DNA of 64,000 nt from positions 248,001 to 312,000 of the forward strand of contig NZ_JAGIPG010000004.1 in the NCBI RefSeq assembly GCF_017877055.1, written 5' to 3'. Below, piece by piece: positions 26,354 through 35,109 of the stretch (position 1 is its first letter; each line of letters starts with the position of its first letter). The translations under genes were made by a program, and so were the position numbers. The notes beneath the pieces were generated by a model. It made no database searches, had not been told where the DNA came from, and saw only the letters and a list, made by a program, of their open reading frames with translations. The DNA comes from Neorhizobium galegae (GTDB lineage: Bacteria; Pseudomonadota; Alphaproteobacteria; Rhizobiales; Rhizobiaceae).

Positions 26354-27136
26354 TCAAGCCTCCCCATAGGCGCGATGGAGGATGGTTCTCAGCTCCGATG
26401 CGATTTCAAAGAACTCCGCCGATGAGCGATCTATCCTGTTGCCGGGCTTGCGCTCCGTCAGATCGACCACCTGCATGATGCGCCCTGGATTGGCACTCAT
26501 CACGACAACTTTTTCGCCTAGAAATGCTGCTTCGGAGAGGCCATGCGTCACAAAGACGATCGTCGTGCCGATTTCCCGCCAGATGCGCAGCAATTCCTCG
26601 TTCAATCGGTCCCTGGTGATCTCATCGAGGGCTCCGAACGGCTCGTCCATCAGCAGGATGTCCGGGTTTGTTACGAGGGCGCGTGCTATGGAAACGCGCT
26701 GGCGCTGACCTCCGGACAACTCACGAGGATAGGCGTTCTCGCGCCCGGAAAGCCCGACGAGAGCGATCATGTCCTCCGGACTGCGGTTCGGCCGCCCGGT
26801 TTTTCTCCATCCACCCACCTGCAATGGCAGCTGAACGTTTTGAAGAACCGTACGCCAAGGCAGAAGGGTCGCGTCCTGGAAAACAAATGAGATTTTCCGT
26901 TCCATTCGAGCGCTTCGAGGCTCAGTGCCGAAGACCGAAACCAAGCCTAGGCTGGCCGGGAGGAGATCGCCTATGGTACGCAGCAGCGTCGATTTTCCGC
27001 AGCCAGATGGGCCGATCAATACGATGAACTGACCAGCCTCTGCTTCCAGAGATACATCCCGGAAAGCGACAACGGACCGGTCCGCTAGCCCGAACGTCAC
27101 ACCCAGTTCATGCAATGAAAATGCACTATGCGCCAT
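26354..27136 (-). CDS. ABC transporter ATP-binding protein, SsuB/TauB-type
   Basis: A 260-aa ATPase. Walker A GPSGCGKST near residue 43, Q-loop FVFQDATLLPW, signature ELSGGQRQRVSIARAL, Walker B ILLMDEPFGALDE and the switch VTHGLSEAAFL are all intact. It begins five bases after the binding-protein stop. The SsuB/TauB family energises uptake of sulfonates, nitrate, pyrimidine or thiamine precursors. The nucleoside enzymes downstream point to a nucleoside or base here. Confidence 0.9.
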   Translation of the reverse strand: MAHSAFSLHELGVTFGLADRSVVAFRDVSLEAEAGQFIVLIGPSGCGKSTLLRTIGDLLPASLGLVSVFGTEPRSARMERKISFVFQDATLLPWRTVLQNVQLPLQVGGWRKTGRPNRSPEDMIALVGLSGRENAYPRELSGGQRQRVSIARALVTNPDILLMDEPFGALDEITRDRLNEELLRIWREIGTTIVFVTHGLSEAAFLGEKVVVMSANPGRIMQVVDLTERKPGNRIDRSSAEFFEIASELRTILHRAYGEA

Positions 27137-27141
27137 CGGGC

Positions 27142-28173
27142 TTATCCAAACCGCGGACGAGCGTCCGCTGTCTGTTCCAGAATTTCCTGGGTCATGACGC
27201 CGCCGAGATCGGGAACGCGATTTTTAAAGCCACCGCCCTTGTTGAAGAGATCGATTTCTTCCTGCATGCGTTTGCTGTCGATCCATCCCCAGCCGAAAGT
27301 TTTGGTGTCCTCTGAAAACGCGAGGTTCATGACCGTGTCGACCGTCTGATGTTCAACCTCGCGATCCATGTTCGGATAGGCGTCGCACATGATGTTGACG
27401 GCATCCCGGCGGTTTTCGTAAGCCCACTGCCAACCCTTGCCGACGGCGCGGACAAATCGTTTCAAGCCGTCCTTCCGCTTGTCGTAATCTTCTGCCGAGG
27501 TGAAATACGTACCCGTATAGTAAGGAATTCCGGCATCCTTGGCGCTCATCAGGATTCGATCGGCACCGAGCACTGACAATGCTTTCGTATTGGTTGAGAA
27601 GCCGACGCCCACATCGGCCTGACCCAGCAGGAGGGGAGACAGATCTGCGCCTGCGGTGACGATTTCCACCTTGCTTGCATCGATGTTGTTCACAGTGAGC
27701 ATCAGGTTCATCAACCACCGACCGTTCGGGGTGACTGCAACCTTCTTGCCAACCAGATCAGCCGGTTTGCGAACAGGCGCTCTTGGAAGCGAAACGTAGA
27801 CGAGCGGCGCATTCTGATACGTCGTCGCAAACATTTTCAGCGGTATTCCTTCGCCACAGGCGGCGAGCACCTGATTGGATCCCATCTGGCCCGCCTGTGC
27901 CTGGTTCGCCAGTACGGGAGGTACGGTCTGGGCGTTGGGGCCGCCGGGGCTGATCGTCAGATCGATGCCATCGTCTTTGAAAAAGCCACGTTGCAGGGCG
28001 ACGATTTCACCGATCTTCGCATTGTCGATCAACCAGTCATATTGAATCCGCACAGCGGTTCGTCCCTGAGCATTGGCCGGGCCTACGGCAACGAACGCTG
28101 CACCCAGCCCGGTGGCTGCGAGGAAGCGACGTCTATTGAGACTTGGTTTGTAAAAATCCGAAACATCATTCAT
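27142..28173 (-). CDS. NMT1/THI5-like ABC substrate-binding protein with Tat signal
   Basis: A 343-aa protein; ATG 28173 is supported by AGAGGGG upstream, the longer frame to 28266 is not. NRRRFLAATGLGAA at about residues 12-26 is a twin-arginine signal, suggesting export in folded form. Mature features: RIQYDWLIDNAKIG, an early binding-strand pattern in NMT1/THI5 proteins, then ALQRGFFKDDGIDL and a YFTSAEDYDKRKDG segment. NMT1-like proteins bind hydroxymethylpyrimidine, riboflavin precursors or other heterocycles. With nucleoside hydrolase and adenosine deaminase in the same operon, a purine or pyrimidine riboside is a reasonable guess. Confidence 0.87.
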   Translation of the reverse strand: MNDVSDFYKPSLNRRRFLAATGLGAAFVAVGPANAQGRTAVRIQYDWLIDNAKIGEIVALQRGFFKDDGIDLTISPGGPNAQTVPPVLANQAQAGQMGSNQVLAACGEGIPLKMFATTYQNAPLVYVSLPRAPVRKPADLVGKKVAVTPNGRWLMNLMLTVNNIDASKVEIVTAGADLSPLLLGQADVGVGFSTNTKALSVLGADRILMSAKDAGIPYYTGTYFTSAEDYDKRKDGLKRFVRAVGKGWQWAYENRRDAVNIMCDAYPNMDREVEHQTVDTVMNLAFSEDTKTFGWGWIDSKRMQEEIDLFNKGGGFKNRVPDLGGVMTQEILEQTADARPRFG

Positions 28174-28422
28174 TTTAAAGCCCCTCTTATGGATTTCTTG
28201 TTGATAGAAATTTGTAGAGAGGACGCGTTTTAAGGAAGAGCCAGAAGCCCCAAAGTACGGAACCACGCTGCGGGCTGGCGCCCAACGTGGTCGTTATCCA
28301 GCCGATTTTCATGTTGGCTGGCTTTGCATATTGCAGGAACTGGCCCGTGACATTTATCGCCGGATATCTGCGGTGTCGGATATACCAACAGTATCCGCGG
28401 CGACGTTGCAGGCAGATAGCGC

Positions 28423-28692
28423 ATGACTGTGTTTTCAAAATTCCTCATCTATTTCGTCGAGGTTTCCCGAACGAAGTCGATCCGGAAAGCTGCCGATAAG
28501 CTTCACGTCTCTGCATCTGCAATCGATCGCCAGATCCTGAAGGTCGAGCAAGATCTGGGAGTTGCGCTTTTGCCACCCTCCAACATTCCGCGCCGATTGA
28601 CAGGCTGTCTTAGATCCTGCTCAATACACGAGACGATCTCATTGACCATCGGTGATCTCGAGGCCTTAATCCGCCGCCCGGGATTTCTGTGA
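28423..28692 (+). pseudogene. N-terminal relic of a LysR regulator
   Basis: The first 50 residues are a LysR helix-turn-helix (FVEVSRTKSIRKAADKLHVS, DRQILKVEQDLGVALL). After that the protein degenerates and stops at 89 aa with no sensor domain. It lies between the divergent NMT1 operon and the HutC-like gene, so it may be the remains of a former local regulator. Confidence 0.7.
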
Positions 28693-28921
28693 GCCGGCGG
28701 TTCGTCTTGATTTAGACCCCTGATGGATCAGGGCCTCAACCCATATTGGGATCACATGGCACTGAAAGCGAGCGGCGCAGTCTGACCCGAGCAAGATGAA
28801 GCATTCGATTTTTTGCGGCTGTCGCGAACGGGAATTCGCCCGGGCGAAGAGTGGTTCGACGATAACCTCCGCGCCCCGGTGTCTAGACTCTGCAACCCTA
28901 TCTTCCATATGGAACTCGACT

Positions 28922-29677
28922 CTATTCATCGGATATCTTTCCACTACGCGCTTCCAGGCGGTAACGGTGGCCCGGGTAAACAAGTCTGGCAGTCGAGACG
29001 ACCCTGTTGCCCGACCAAGTCCGCCGGCGGATCGCAAGGCACGGTTCCGTTTTTAAAATCATTAGCAGCTTGCATTCCCAGCTTCTGGGCATTGTTGCTT
29101 CGACGACGTGCTCGGACCCGCTCAATGGCGCTGCAGCAGTGAGGTAGGCATTCGGCGTCAAAGAAGAGAAGTCCTTCTCCAGGTAGTTCGGCGCTGCCAA
29201 CGGATTGACAAAGCGATCTTCGATTTGCACCGGAACACCGTTTTCACTGTGCACGATGAGCGAATGGAAGACGGTGCCACCGATTTCGAGTTCCAACGCA
29301 TCAGCCACTTCCGGTGAGGCAGTTTCTCTCGCGAGAACTATGACGGCCGCTTCATGCGTGTTTCCGCGCTCGGCGATCTCGTCAGCAATGTTGCGCACCT
29401 CGAACAGTGCAGAATAGCCTTTGCGCTCCGCCACAAACGAGCCGACACCCTGAATGCGCACCAACTCGCCCTCGTTGGCAAGCTCCCGCAGCGCACGATT
29501 GGCGGTCATTTTGCTGACCCCGAGTTCGACAACGAGTTCGTTTTCAGAAGGTACACGATGCTTCGGCGGCCATTCGCCGCTGTGAATGCGACCCAGGATC
29601 ATCTGTTTGACACCGGCGTAAAGCGGCGCGGTATCATTTTCCGAAAACTCGCGTTTCATCTCGCTGGGACGCTTCAT
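28922..29677 (-). CDS. hutC: HutC-like GntR-family transcriptional repressor
   Basis: A 251-aa protein; ATG 29677 follows AAGGA and gives the normal HutC length, whereas the open frame runs further upstream. Residues 17-85 form the GntR wing (HRVPSENELVVELGVSKMTANR, GVGSFVAE). The UTRA domain follows, with VIVLARETASPEVADAL, EDRFVNPLAAPNYLEKDF and IRRRTWSGNRVV, a pattern shared by histidine-utilisation repressors. Classic HutC senses urocanate. It is divergent from the ABC transporter/ammonia-lyase-like operon 197 bp away and probably controls it. The 90-residue C-terminal stretch WECKLLMILKTEP looks slightly divergent from relatives. Confidence 0.8.
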   Translation of the reverse strand: MKRPSEMKREFSENDTAPLYAGVKQMILGRIHSGEWPPKHRVPSENELVVELGVSKMTANRALRELANEGELVRIQGVGSFVAERKGYSALFEVRNIADEIAERGNTHEAAVIVLARETASPEVADALELEIGGTVFHSLIVHSENGVPVQIEDRFVNPLAAPNYLEKDFSSLTPNAYLTAAAPLSGSEHVVEATMPRSWECKLLMILKTEPCLAIRRRTWSGNRVVSTARLVYPGHRYRLEARSGKISDE

Positions 29678-29743
29678 TGCCCATTCCTTTTGCATCGAGG
29701 GAATCTGCCCTGCAAACAGACTTTTCTCTTGCATATCATGAAA

Positions 29744-29775
29744 TCTCTCATATGGTACCCTATACAACCTCCTGA
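29744..29775. promoter_or_regulatory. Possible HutC-type operator in the divergent spacer
   Basis: The spacer between the HutC-like gene and the ABC operon holds TATGGTACCCTATACAA, a near-palindrome centred on GGTACC with a TTGTATA half site on the minus strand. HutC proteins recognise TGTATA-containing palindromes, so this is a candidate operator. The match is partial and no second copy was found. Confidence 0.3.
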
Positions 29776-29874
29776 TCGGTCATTTGAGTAAAATCGATGA
29801 CGACAGGCAAGCCGGCGCAGACTGGTTTCATGTAGCCACAAGGTCAATGACAACTTCAGAGGAGATTGCATGCC

Positions 29875-30717
29875 ATGAAATTCAAGACGCTTTTTCTTTC
29901 CACTGCGTTTGCGCTCGCGACATTCGCTGCCCCGCTCGCCGCCAAGGATTGGAAGACGGCGACCATAACGCTCGAAGGCGCCTACGCACCCTGGAACCTG
30001 ACCAACGCCGACGGCTCGCTCGGCGGCTTCGAACCGGAACTCGCCAAGGTTCTTTGCGAACGAGCAAAGATCGAGTGCAAGCTTGTCGCGTCCGATTGGG
30101 ACGGCATGATTCCCGCGCTTAATGCCGGCAAGTTCGATGTCATCATGGATGCGCTATCGATCACCGAGGAGCGCAAGCAGATCATTGGCTTTACGATTCC
30201 CTATGCCGCGACACCTGCCGCCTTCGCGGCGGCTAAGGATAGCCCCCTTTCCAATGCGGCAGGCACCGGCTTGACCATTAAGATGACGCCCGGCCAGACC
30301 GGCGTGAAGGAGATCGAAGCTCTCAAGGGAGCCTTCAAGGGCAAGACAATCGGCATCCAGGCCGCAACAGTCTACGCCAAGTTTGTGTATGACAATTTCG
30401 GCAGTGTTGCCGAAATCCGCGAATACAAGACCGGCGCCGACCGCGACCTCGACCTGCAGAATGGCCGTATCGACCTCGGCTTCGATGACGCCGTTTATTT
30501 CAACAACGCTTTCGAAGCCGCAAATGGCGCGCTTGCCTTTACCGGTCCCGAGATCATCGGCCCCATCTGGGGCGAAGGCGAGGGCCTCGGAGTGCGCAAG
30601 GCAGATAAGGACCTGAGCGATAAGTTCAACGAGGCGATCAAGTCGGCCCTTGCGGACGGCACGGTCAAGAACCTCTCGATGAAGTGGTTCAAGGTCGACG
30701 TCAGCCCGCAGCAATAA
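29875..30717 (+). CDS. Polar amino-acid ABC substrate-binding protein (HisJ/ArgT type)
   Basis: A 280-aa periplasmic protein; ATG 29875 is used with GAGGAG about ten bases upstream. Residues 1-22 form a signal peptide (KTLFLSTAFALATFAAPLAA). The mature chain shows the histidine/lysine/octopine-binding fold: TLEGAYAPWNLTNADG, GGFEPELAKVLCERAKIEC, FDVIMDALSITEERKQ and a GFDDAVYFNN late strand. It is the first gene of a five-gene operon facing HutC. The probable cargo is histidine, urocanate-like or another polar amino acid; which one is not shown. Confidence 0.9.
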   Translation: MKFKTLFLSTAFALATFAAPLAAKDWKTATITLEGAYAPWNLTNADGSLGGFEPELAKVLCERAKIECKLVASDWDGMIPALNAGKFDVIMDALSITEERKQIIGFTIPYAATPAAFAAAKDSPLSNAAGTGLTIKMTPGQTGVKEIEALKGAFKGKTIGIQAATVYAKFVYDNFGSVAEIREYKTGADRDLDLQNGRIDLGFDDAVYFNNAFEAANGALAFTGPEIIGPIWGEGEGLGVRKADKDLSDKFNEAIKSALADGTVKNLSMKWFKVDVSPQQ

Positions 30718-30739
30718 GCATCGGCTCTGGCCGAAACTC

Positions 30740-30766
30740 CGGTCCCCGCTTTATCGCCGGGGACCG
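30740..30766 (+). other. Strong hairpin between binding-protein and permease genes
   Basis: CGGTCCCCG and CGGGGACCG form a perfect 9-bp stem around a 9-base loop, 23 bases after the binding-protein stop. There is no T-tract. It probably stabilises the binding-protein mRNA or lowers expression of the membrane genes downstream. Confidence 0.55.
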
Positions 30767-30814
30767 TATGTTATTGTGACAGCTGCCCTTAAAGCGGCAG
30801 CGCGGGGAACCGAT

Positions 30815-31540
30815 ATGGCGACACTGGAACTGATTGGCTTCGGCTCGACAGGGTGGGGAGCGCTTCTGCTGCTCGGCGCATTGACGACGCTGGCCGTAAC
30901 AGCGACCGCCCTTGCAATTGGCGCGGTACTCGGGACGATCATCGCCGGTGCCAAACTATCCGGCAATTGGCTGCTCGTTGCGATCGGCAATCTCTACACG
31001 ACCGTTTTTCGCGGCATTCCCGAACTGCTGATCATCTATCTGATCTATTTCGGCGGATCGTCTGCGGTGACTGCGATCGGTGTGGCAATGGGCTACGAGG
31101 GTTTTCTCGGCCTGCCCTCCTTTGCGGCTGGTGCGCTTGCGGTCGGCATCATTTCCGGCGCTTATCAGGCGGAGGTCTTCCGTGGCGCCTATCTTGCGAT
31201 TTCCAAGGGCGAACTCGAAGCGGCATCCGCAATCGGCATGCATGGCCGCTTGCGTTTCCGGCGCATCATCATGCCGCAAGTCTGGCGCTTTGCCATTCCC
31301 GGTCTCGGCAATGTCTGGCAGTTGAGCCTCAAGGACTCGGCGTTGGTTTCGGTGACGGGTCTTGCTGAACTGATGCGGACCAGCCAGGTTGCGGCCGGCT
31401 CCACCCGGCAATATTTCCTCTTCTTCATCGTCGGCGGCGCGCTCTATCTTATTCTGACCAGCCTTTCCGACCGCGTGTTCAACGGTGCCGAGCGGCGAGC
31501 CAACCGCAGCATGCCGGCAGCCGCGATGGGTCAGGCCTGA
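30815..31540 (+). CDS. Polar amino-acid ABC permease (HisQ type)
   Basis: A 241-aa membrane protein. ATG 30815 follows GGGGA; a GTG at 30776 would add 13 residues and overlap the hairpin. It has about five membrane segments, with FRGIPELLIIYLIYFGG and the EAA loop AASAIGMHGRLRFRRIIMPQ near residues 145-165. The next gene encodes its heterodimer partner with a 9-base gap. The family moves histidine, arginine, octopine and similar compounds. Confidence 0.9.
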   Translation: MATLELIGFGSTGWGALLLLGALTTLAVTATALAIGAVLGTIIAGAKLSGNWLLVAIGNLYTTVFRGIPELLIIYLIYFGGSSAVTAIGVAMGYEGFLGLPSFAAGALAVGIISGAYQAEVFRGAYLAISKGELEAASAIGMHGRLRFRRIIMPQVWRFAIPGLGNVWQLSLKDSALVSVTGLAELMRTSQVAAGSTRQYFLFFIVGGALYLILTSLSDRVFNGAERRANRSMPAAAMGQA

Positions 31541-31549
31541 GGAGCGATC

Positions 31550-32245
31550 ATGGATTTCCCTTTCCTATCGCAGACCATGATCACGCTCCTGAAGGCAGTG
31601 CCAATGACATTGGCGCTATTTTCCGCATCGATCTTCTTTGGCGGCGTGCTGGCACTGTTGATTGTCTGGATGCGCGTCGGCGGCAATCCGGTTCTTTCGG
31701 CGATTGCCAAAGGTTACGTCTTTGTCTTCCGGGGTTCGCCGCTTCTGATCCAGATGTTCCTGGTCTTTTACGGCCTCGCCCAATTCGGCTTCATCCGCTA
31801 TTCCTTTCTCTGGCCGTTCCTACGAGAACCTTTCGTCTGCGCGGTCTTGTCGCTGGCGCTCTGTACGGCCGGCTACACGGCGGAAATCTTCCGCGGCGGC
31901 ATTCGTGCAGTTTCTCCACGGGAGATCGAGGCCGCCCGCTCGATTGGTATGTCGGGCTTCCTGCTGGTTCGCCGCATCCTGGCGCCGATTGCCTTCCGGC
32001 ATGCGTTGCCGGCTTATTCGACCGAGATCGTCCTGATGATGAAGTCGACGGCACTGGCAAGCCTGGTTACCGTGTGGGAAGTGACGGGTGTGGCTCAGCG
32101 TCTGATCTCGCAGACTTACCGCACGATGGAGATCTTCCTCTGTGCCGCCATCATCTATCTTGTTCTCAACTTCGTCATCCTTCAGGGCATGGCCCTGCTC
32201 GAATATTCGCTCTCCCGACATCGCCGCGCCGTCCTGCGGCGCTGA
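31550..32245 (+). CDS. Polar amino-acid ABC permease (HisM type)
   Basis: A 231-aa membrane protein with five segments. FRGSPLLIQMFLVFYGL and the EAA loop AARSIGMSGFLLVRRILAPI are the family motifs. It starts 9 bases after the first permease, with GGAGCGATC as ribosome site, and is followed by the ATPase 36 bases later. It makes a heterodimer with the neighbouring permease. Confidence 0.9.
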   Translation: MDFPFLSQTMITLLKAVPMTLALFSASIFFGGVLALLIVWMRVGGNPVLSAIAKGYVFVFRGSPLLIQMFLVFYGLAQFGFIRYSFLWPFLREPFVCAVLSLALCTAGYTAEIFRGGIRAVSPREIEAARSIGMSGFLLVRRILAPIAFRHALPAYSTEIVLMMKSTALASLVTVWEVTGVAQRLISQTYRTMEIFLCAAIIYLVLNFVILQGMALLEYSLSRHRRAVLRR

Positions 32246-32281
32246 AGGCGTAGGATTAGACTGAACCCGATTGGAGCCTCC

Positions 32282-33058
32282 ATGCCCGGCGTAACCCGAC
32301 TTTCGGTCCGCAACATCCGCAAGAGCTACGGCACCCACGAAGTATTGCGCGGCATTTCCCTTGACGCTCAGGACGGCGATGTGATTTCGCTGCTTGGAGC
32401 ATCGGGCTCCGGCAAATCGACGTTCTTGCGCTGTATCAACCTTCTCGAAACGGCGACGAGTGGAGAGATCTGGGTCGATGGCGAAGAGATCCGGATGGTG
32501 CACAAGAACGGCAGAAGCAAGCCGGTGAGCCAGAAGCAGGTCGACCATATCCGCTCCGAGCTCGGGATGGTTTTCCAGCAATTCAATCTTTGGTCTCACA
32601 TGACCATCCTGCAGAATGTGGTCGAGGGTCCGGTACACGTCCTCAAACGACCGCGAGCCGAGTGCATAGCGGAAGCCGAAGCGCTGCTCGAAAAGGTCGG
32701 CATCGCCGACAAGCGTCATGCTTACCCGGCACATCTTTCCGGTGGCCAGCAGCAGCGTGCCGCGATCGCACGCGCCCTTGCAATGAAACCGAAAGTAATG
32801 CTTTTCGACGAACCGACCTCTGCTCTCGATCCTGAACTGGTCGGCGAGGTGTTGCGCGTCATGCGCGCGCTTGCCGAGGAGGGGATGACCATGCTCGTTG
32901 TCACTCATGAAATGAGCTTTGCACGCAACGTCTCCAATCGAGTGATCTTCATGCGCGAAGGTCTCGTGGAAAGCAGCGGCCCGCCGGAGGACATGTTCGG
33001 AGCCGGTGCATCGCCCGCCTTCCGCCAGTTCATCGGTCATTTCGGAAGCGGACAATGA
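32282..33058 (+). CDS. Polar amino-acid ABC ATP-binding protein
   Basis: A 258-aa ATPase (HisP family). Walker A is GASGSGKST near residues 38-46, followed by VFQQFNLWSHMTIL, signature LSGGQQQRAAIARAL, Walker B VMLFDEPTSALDP and VTHEMSFA. It overlaps the start of the ammonia-lyase-like gene by four bases (ATGA), so import and the lyase-like protein are translationally coupled. Confidence 0.92.
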   Translation: MPGVTRLSVRNIRKSYGTHEVLRGISLDAQDGDVISLLGASGSGKSTFLRCINLLETATSGEIWVDGEEIRMVHKNGRSKPVSQKQVDHIRSELGMVFQQFNLWSHMTILQNVVEGPVHVLKRPRAECIAEAEALLEKVGIADKRHAYPAHLSGGQQQRAAIARALAMKPKVMLFDEPTSALDPELVGEVLRVMRALAEEGMTMLVVTHEMSFARNVSNRVIFMREGLVESSGPPEDMFGAGASPAFRQFIGHFGSGQ

Positions 33059-34548
33059 CCGTCACGATCGGGGATACCCTCGGCTGGCGCGACATCGCTC
33101 TAGTAGGCGAAGGGGAGGCACTTGCGCTGTCGCCGGCTGCGGCGGAGCGTATCGTGCACGCGGCCCGTATCGTCGAGCGCATCGTTGCAAGCGGCGTACG
33201 AGCCTACGGCATCAATACCGGCGTCGGCGCTCTCTCGGATACGATCGTCGATCGTGCTTCGCAAAGCCGCCTGTCGCATAATATCATACTGAGTCATGCC
33301 TGCGGTGTCGGTCCGCTCCTGGCACCGCGCGAAGTGCGAGCGATCATTGCCGCACAGATCGCTAATTTTGCACATGGCCATTCGGGCGTACGGGCGGAGA
33401 TTGTCAGCCATCTGATCGCTTTTCTGGAAAGCGATTGCATTCCCGATGTGCCGTCGAAAGGTTCTGCCGGCTATCTCACCCACAACGCCCATTGCGCTCT
33501 CGTCCTGATCGGAGAAGGAGCCGCCTGCGTCTCCGGCCGGCCGATGCAAGGGCGCGACGCGTTGAAGGCGATTGGCCTTGCGCCGCTCGCCCTGGGGGCA
33601 AAGGAGGGGCTGAGCCTCGTGAATGGCACCGCCTGCGCGACCGGGCTTGCGAGCGTTGCCCTTTCGCGTGCAGCCCGGCTGCTCGACTGGGCTGACGCAA
33701 TCGCCGCCCTCACCCTGGAAGCTGCCGGCTGCCAGATCGCAGCGTTCGACGAAGCGGTGCTTGCGCTGCGCCCTTCAAAGGGTATCGCGACTGTCGGTGC
33801 ATCCCTGCGCGATCGGCTTTCAGGCAGCGGCCTGGTGACCGCCGCGCTGGGTAGGCGTACGCAGGATGCCCTCAGCCTGCGCGCCATACCGCATGCGCAT
33901 GGTGCCACGCGCGATGTTTTTGAGCGGTCAGCCGAGATTGTCGATCAGGAACTCGCCTCGGTGACCGACAATCCCGCGATCTCGGGCACGCCGGAAAATC
34001 CGATTGTCTCGTCGCAAGCGCATGCCGTTGCTCCGGCGCTTGCACAGGCGGCCGATGGTCTTGCGATTGCGATCGCCCAGATCGGCGCAATGAGCGAGCG
34101 GCGGACGGATCGGCTTGTCAATCCGCTTGTCAGTGGTCTGCCGCCCTTTCTTGCGAGTGATGCCGGCAGCAATTCCGGGTTCATGATTGCCCAATATACG
34201 GCTGCGGCGCTGAGCAACGAGAACCGTCGCCTTGCTGCTCCTGCCTCCATGGACGGTGGGCTGACATCTGCCCTGCAAGAGGATTTCCTTGCGCATCCGA
34301 CCGCCGCCGCAAACAAGCTCCTCGCCGTCATAGACAACGTCGAATATATTTTGGCGATTGAATTGATGGCTGCCGCGCAAGCCCATGATTTTTTGGAGAC
34401 GGTCGCTCCGCGCGCTGGAGGAACCGAGGAAGTCCAGAAAATTGTTCGGGCATACGTGCCGCACTATGCTGATGACCGCCCGCTTTCCGGCGATATGGAA
34501 GCATTGCGGGCGCTGCTGCGCGACCGGCAACCACCCGCGATAATCTGA
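33055..34548 (+). CDS. Histidine/aromatic amino acid ammonia-lyase homologue lacking the MIO tripeptide
   Basis: A 497-aa protein of the HAL/PAL family, full length. Seen: YGINTGVG at residues 51-58 (the catalytic-loop Tyr), SHACGVG (80-86), KEGLSLVNGT (183-192) and QED (408-410). Not seen: the Ala-Ser-Gly that cyclises to MIO. Where family members read GSVG-ASG-DLAPLAH, this protein reads GSAG (136-139) directly followed by YLTHNAH, a three-residue gap at nucleotides 33472-33473. The Tyr of QDPYSLR is Leu (QDALSLR, 270-276), and Phe of the N-F-H region is Ala (QAH). Transporter genes for polar amino acids precede it. It is either a lyase using different chemistry, a binding protein, or an inactive relic under selection. 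No hutU, hutI or hutG lies nearby. Confidence 0.85.
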   Translation: MTVTIGDTLGWRDIALVGEGEALALSPAAAERIVHAARIVERIVASGVRAYGINTGVGALSDTIVDRASQSRLSHNIILSHACGVGPLLAPREVRAIIAAQIANFAHGHSGVRAEIVSHLIAFLESDCIPDVPSKGSAGYLTHNAHCALVLIGEGAACVSGRPMQGRDALKAIGLAPLALGAKEGLSLVNGTACATGLASVALSRAARLLDWADAIAALTLEAAGCQIAAFDEAVLALRPSKGIATVGASLRDRLSGSGLVTAALGRRTQDALSLRAIPHAHGATRDVFERSAEIVDQELASVTDNPAISGTPENPIVSSQAHAVAPALAQAADGLAIAIAQIGAMSERRTDRLVNPLVSGLPPFLASDAGSNSGFMIAQYTAAALSNENRRLAAPASMDGGLTSALQEDFLAHPTAAANKLLAVIDNVEYILAIELMAAAQAHDFLETVAPRAGGTEEVQKIVRAYVPHYADDRPLSGDMEALRALLRDRQPPAII

Positions 34549-34781
34549 AGAAGGACGCTTTCAGGTGTCGCAGTGAATGCTGCAACGTTTGGCATTATAC
34601 CGCGATCGGCGCATCCGTGTCCATCACATCCCCATTTCATTCAGTCAGTGTGGAACGCAGTTGTAGAGGCAATTGGACAGGCTTGTGCTGCCGTTAGCGG
34701 CCAAACGCAAACACTTCGATCATGACCGAAGCTTCGCGTCCTGGAGGCTGCAATAAGGGCCAATCTCTATTGCAGCCCGCC
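34549..34781. other. Spacer after the ammonia-lyase-like gene
   Basis: About 230 bases with no convincing gene. No strong terminator hairpin was seen. The MFS relic follows. Confidence 0.5.
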
Positions 34782-34952
34782 ATGACATCCTTATCAACAT
34801 CTGAAACAGCACCCTTTTTCGGCTGGGACGTGGTCGCTGCGACCATCGTTCTGGCAATATTCGGCTGGGGCGTCGGTTTTTACGGACCACCCATTTATCT
34901 GCAGATGGTGGTCCAGCGAACGGGATGGTCCCTGGCGCTCGTCTCGACGTAA
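34782..34952 (+). pseudogene. N-terminal relic of an MFS transporter
   Basis: 56 codons starting MTSLSTSETAPFFGWDV, then VLAIFGWGVGFYGPPIYLQM and RTGWSLALVST, a typical first helix and loop of an MFS permease. A stop follows at 34952, and no continuation of the other eleven helices is visible downstream. The fragment sits between the lyase-like gene and a LysR gene. Confidence 0.65.
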
Positions 34953-35109
34953 CGGACTGTTGGACGAGCTTCGAAGGTCCGTTATTTCTCACGACGGTCC
35001 GCACCGGCACCGCTAAGAGCGTTTGCCGACTTCATAACCTCGCAAACCGTCTCGGGTGACGGATGGACAGGCTATCTCGCCGCGACATGATCAAGCGTTC
35101 CAGACGATG

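Noticed and set aside
28174..28422. Riboswitch (TPP or purine) in the leader of the NMT1 operon
   Set aside because: A CCAGCC/GGCTGG hairpin and other stems are present, but the conserved TPP, purine or guanidine core bases were not found.
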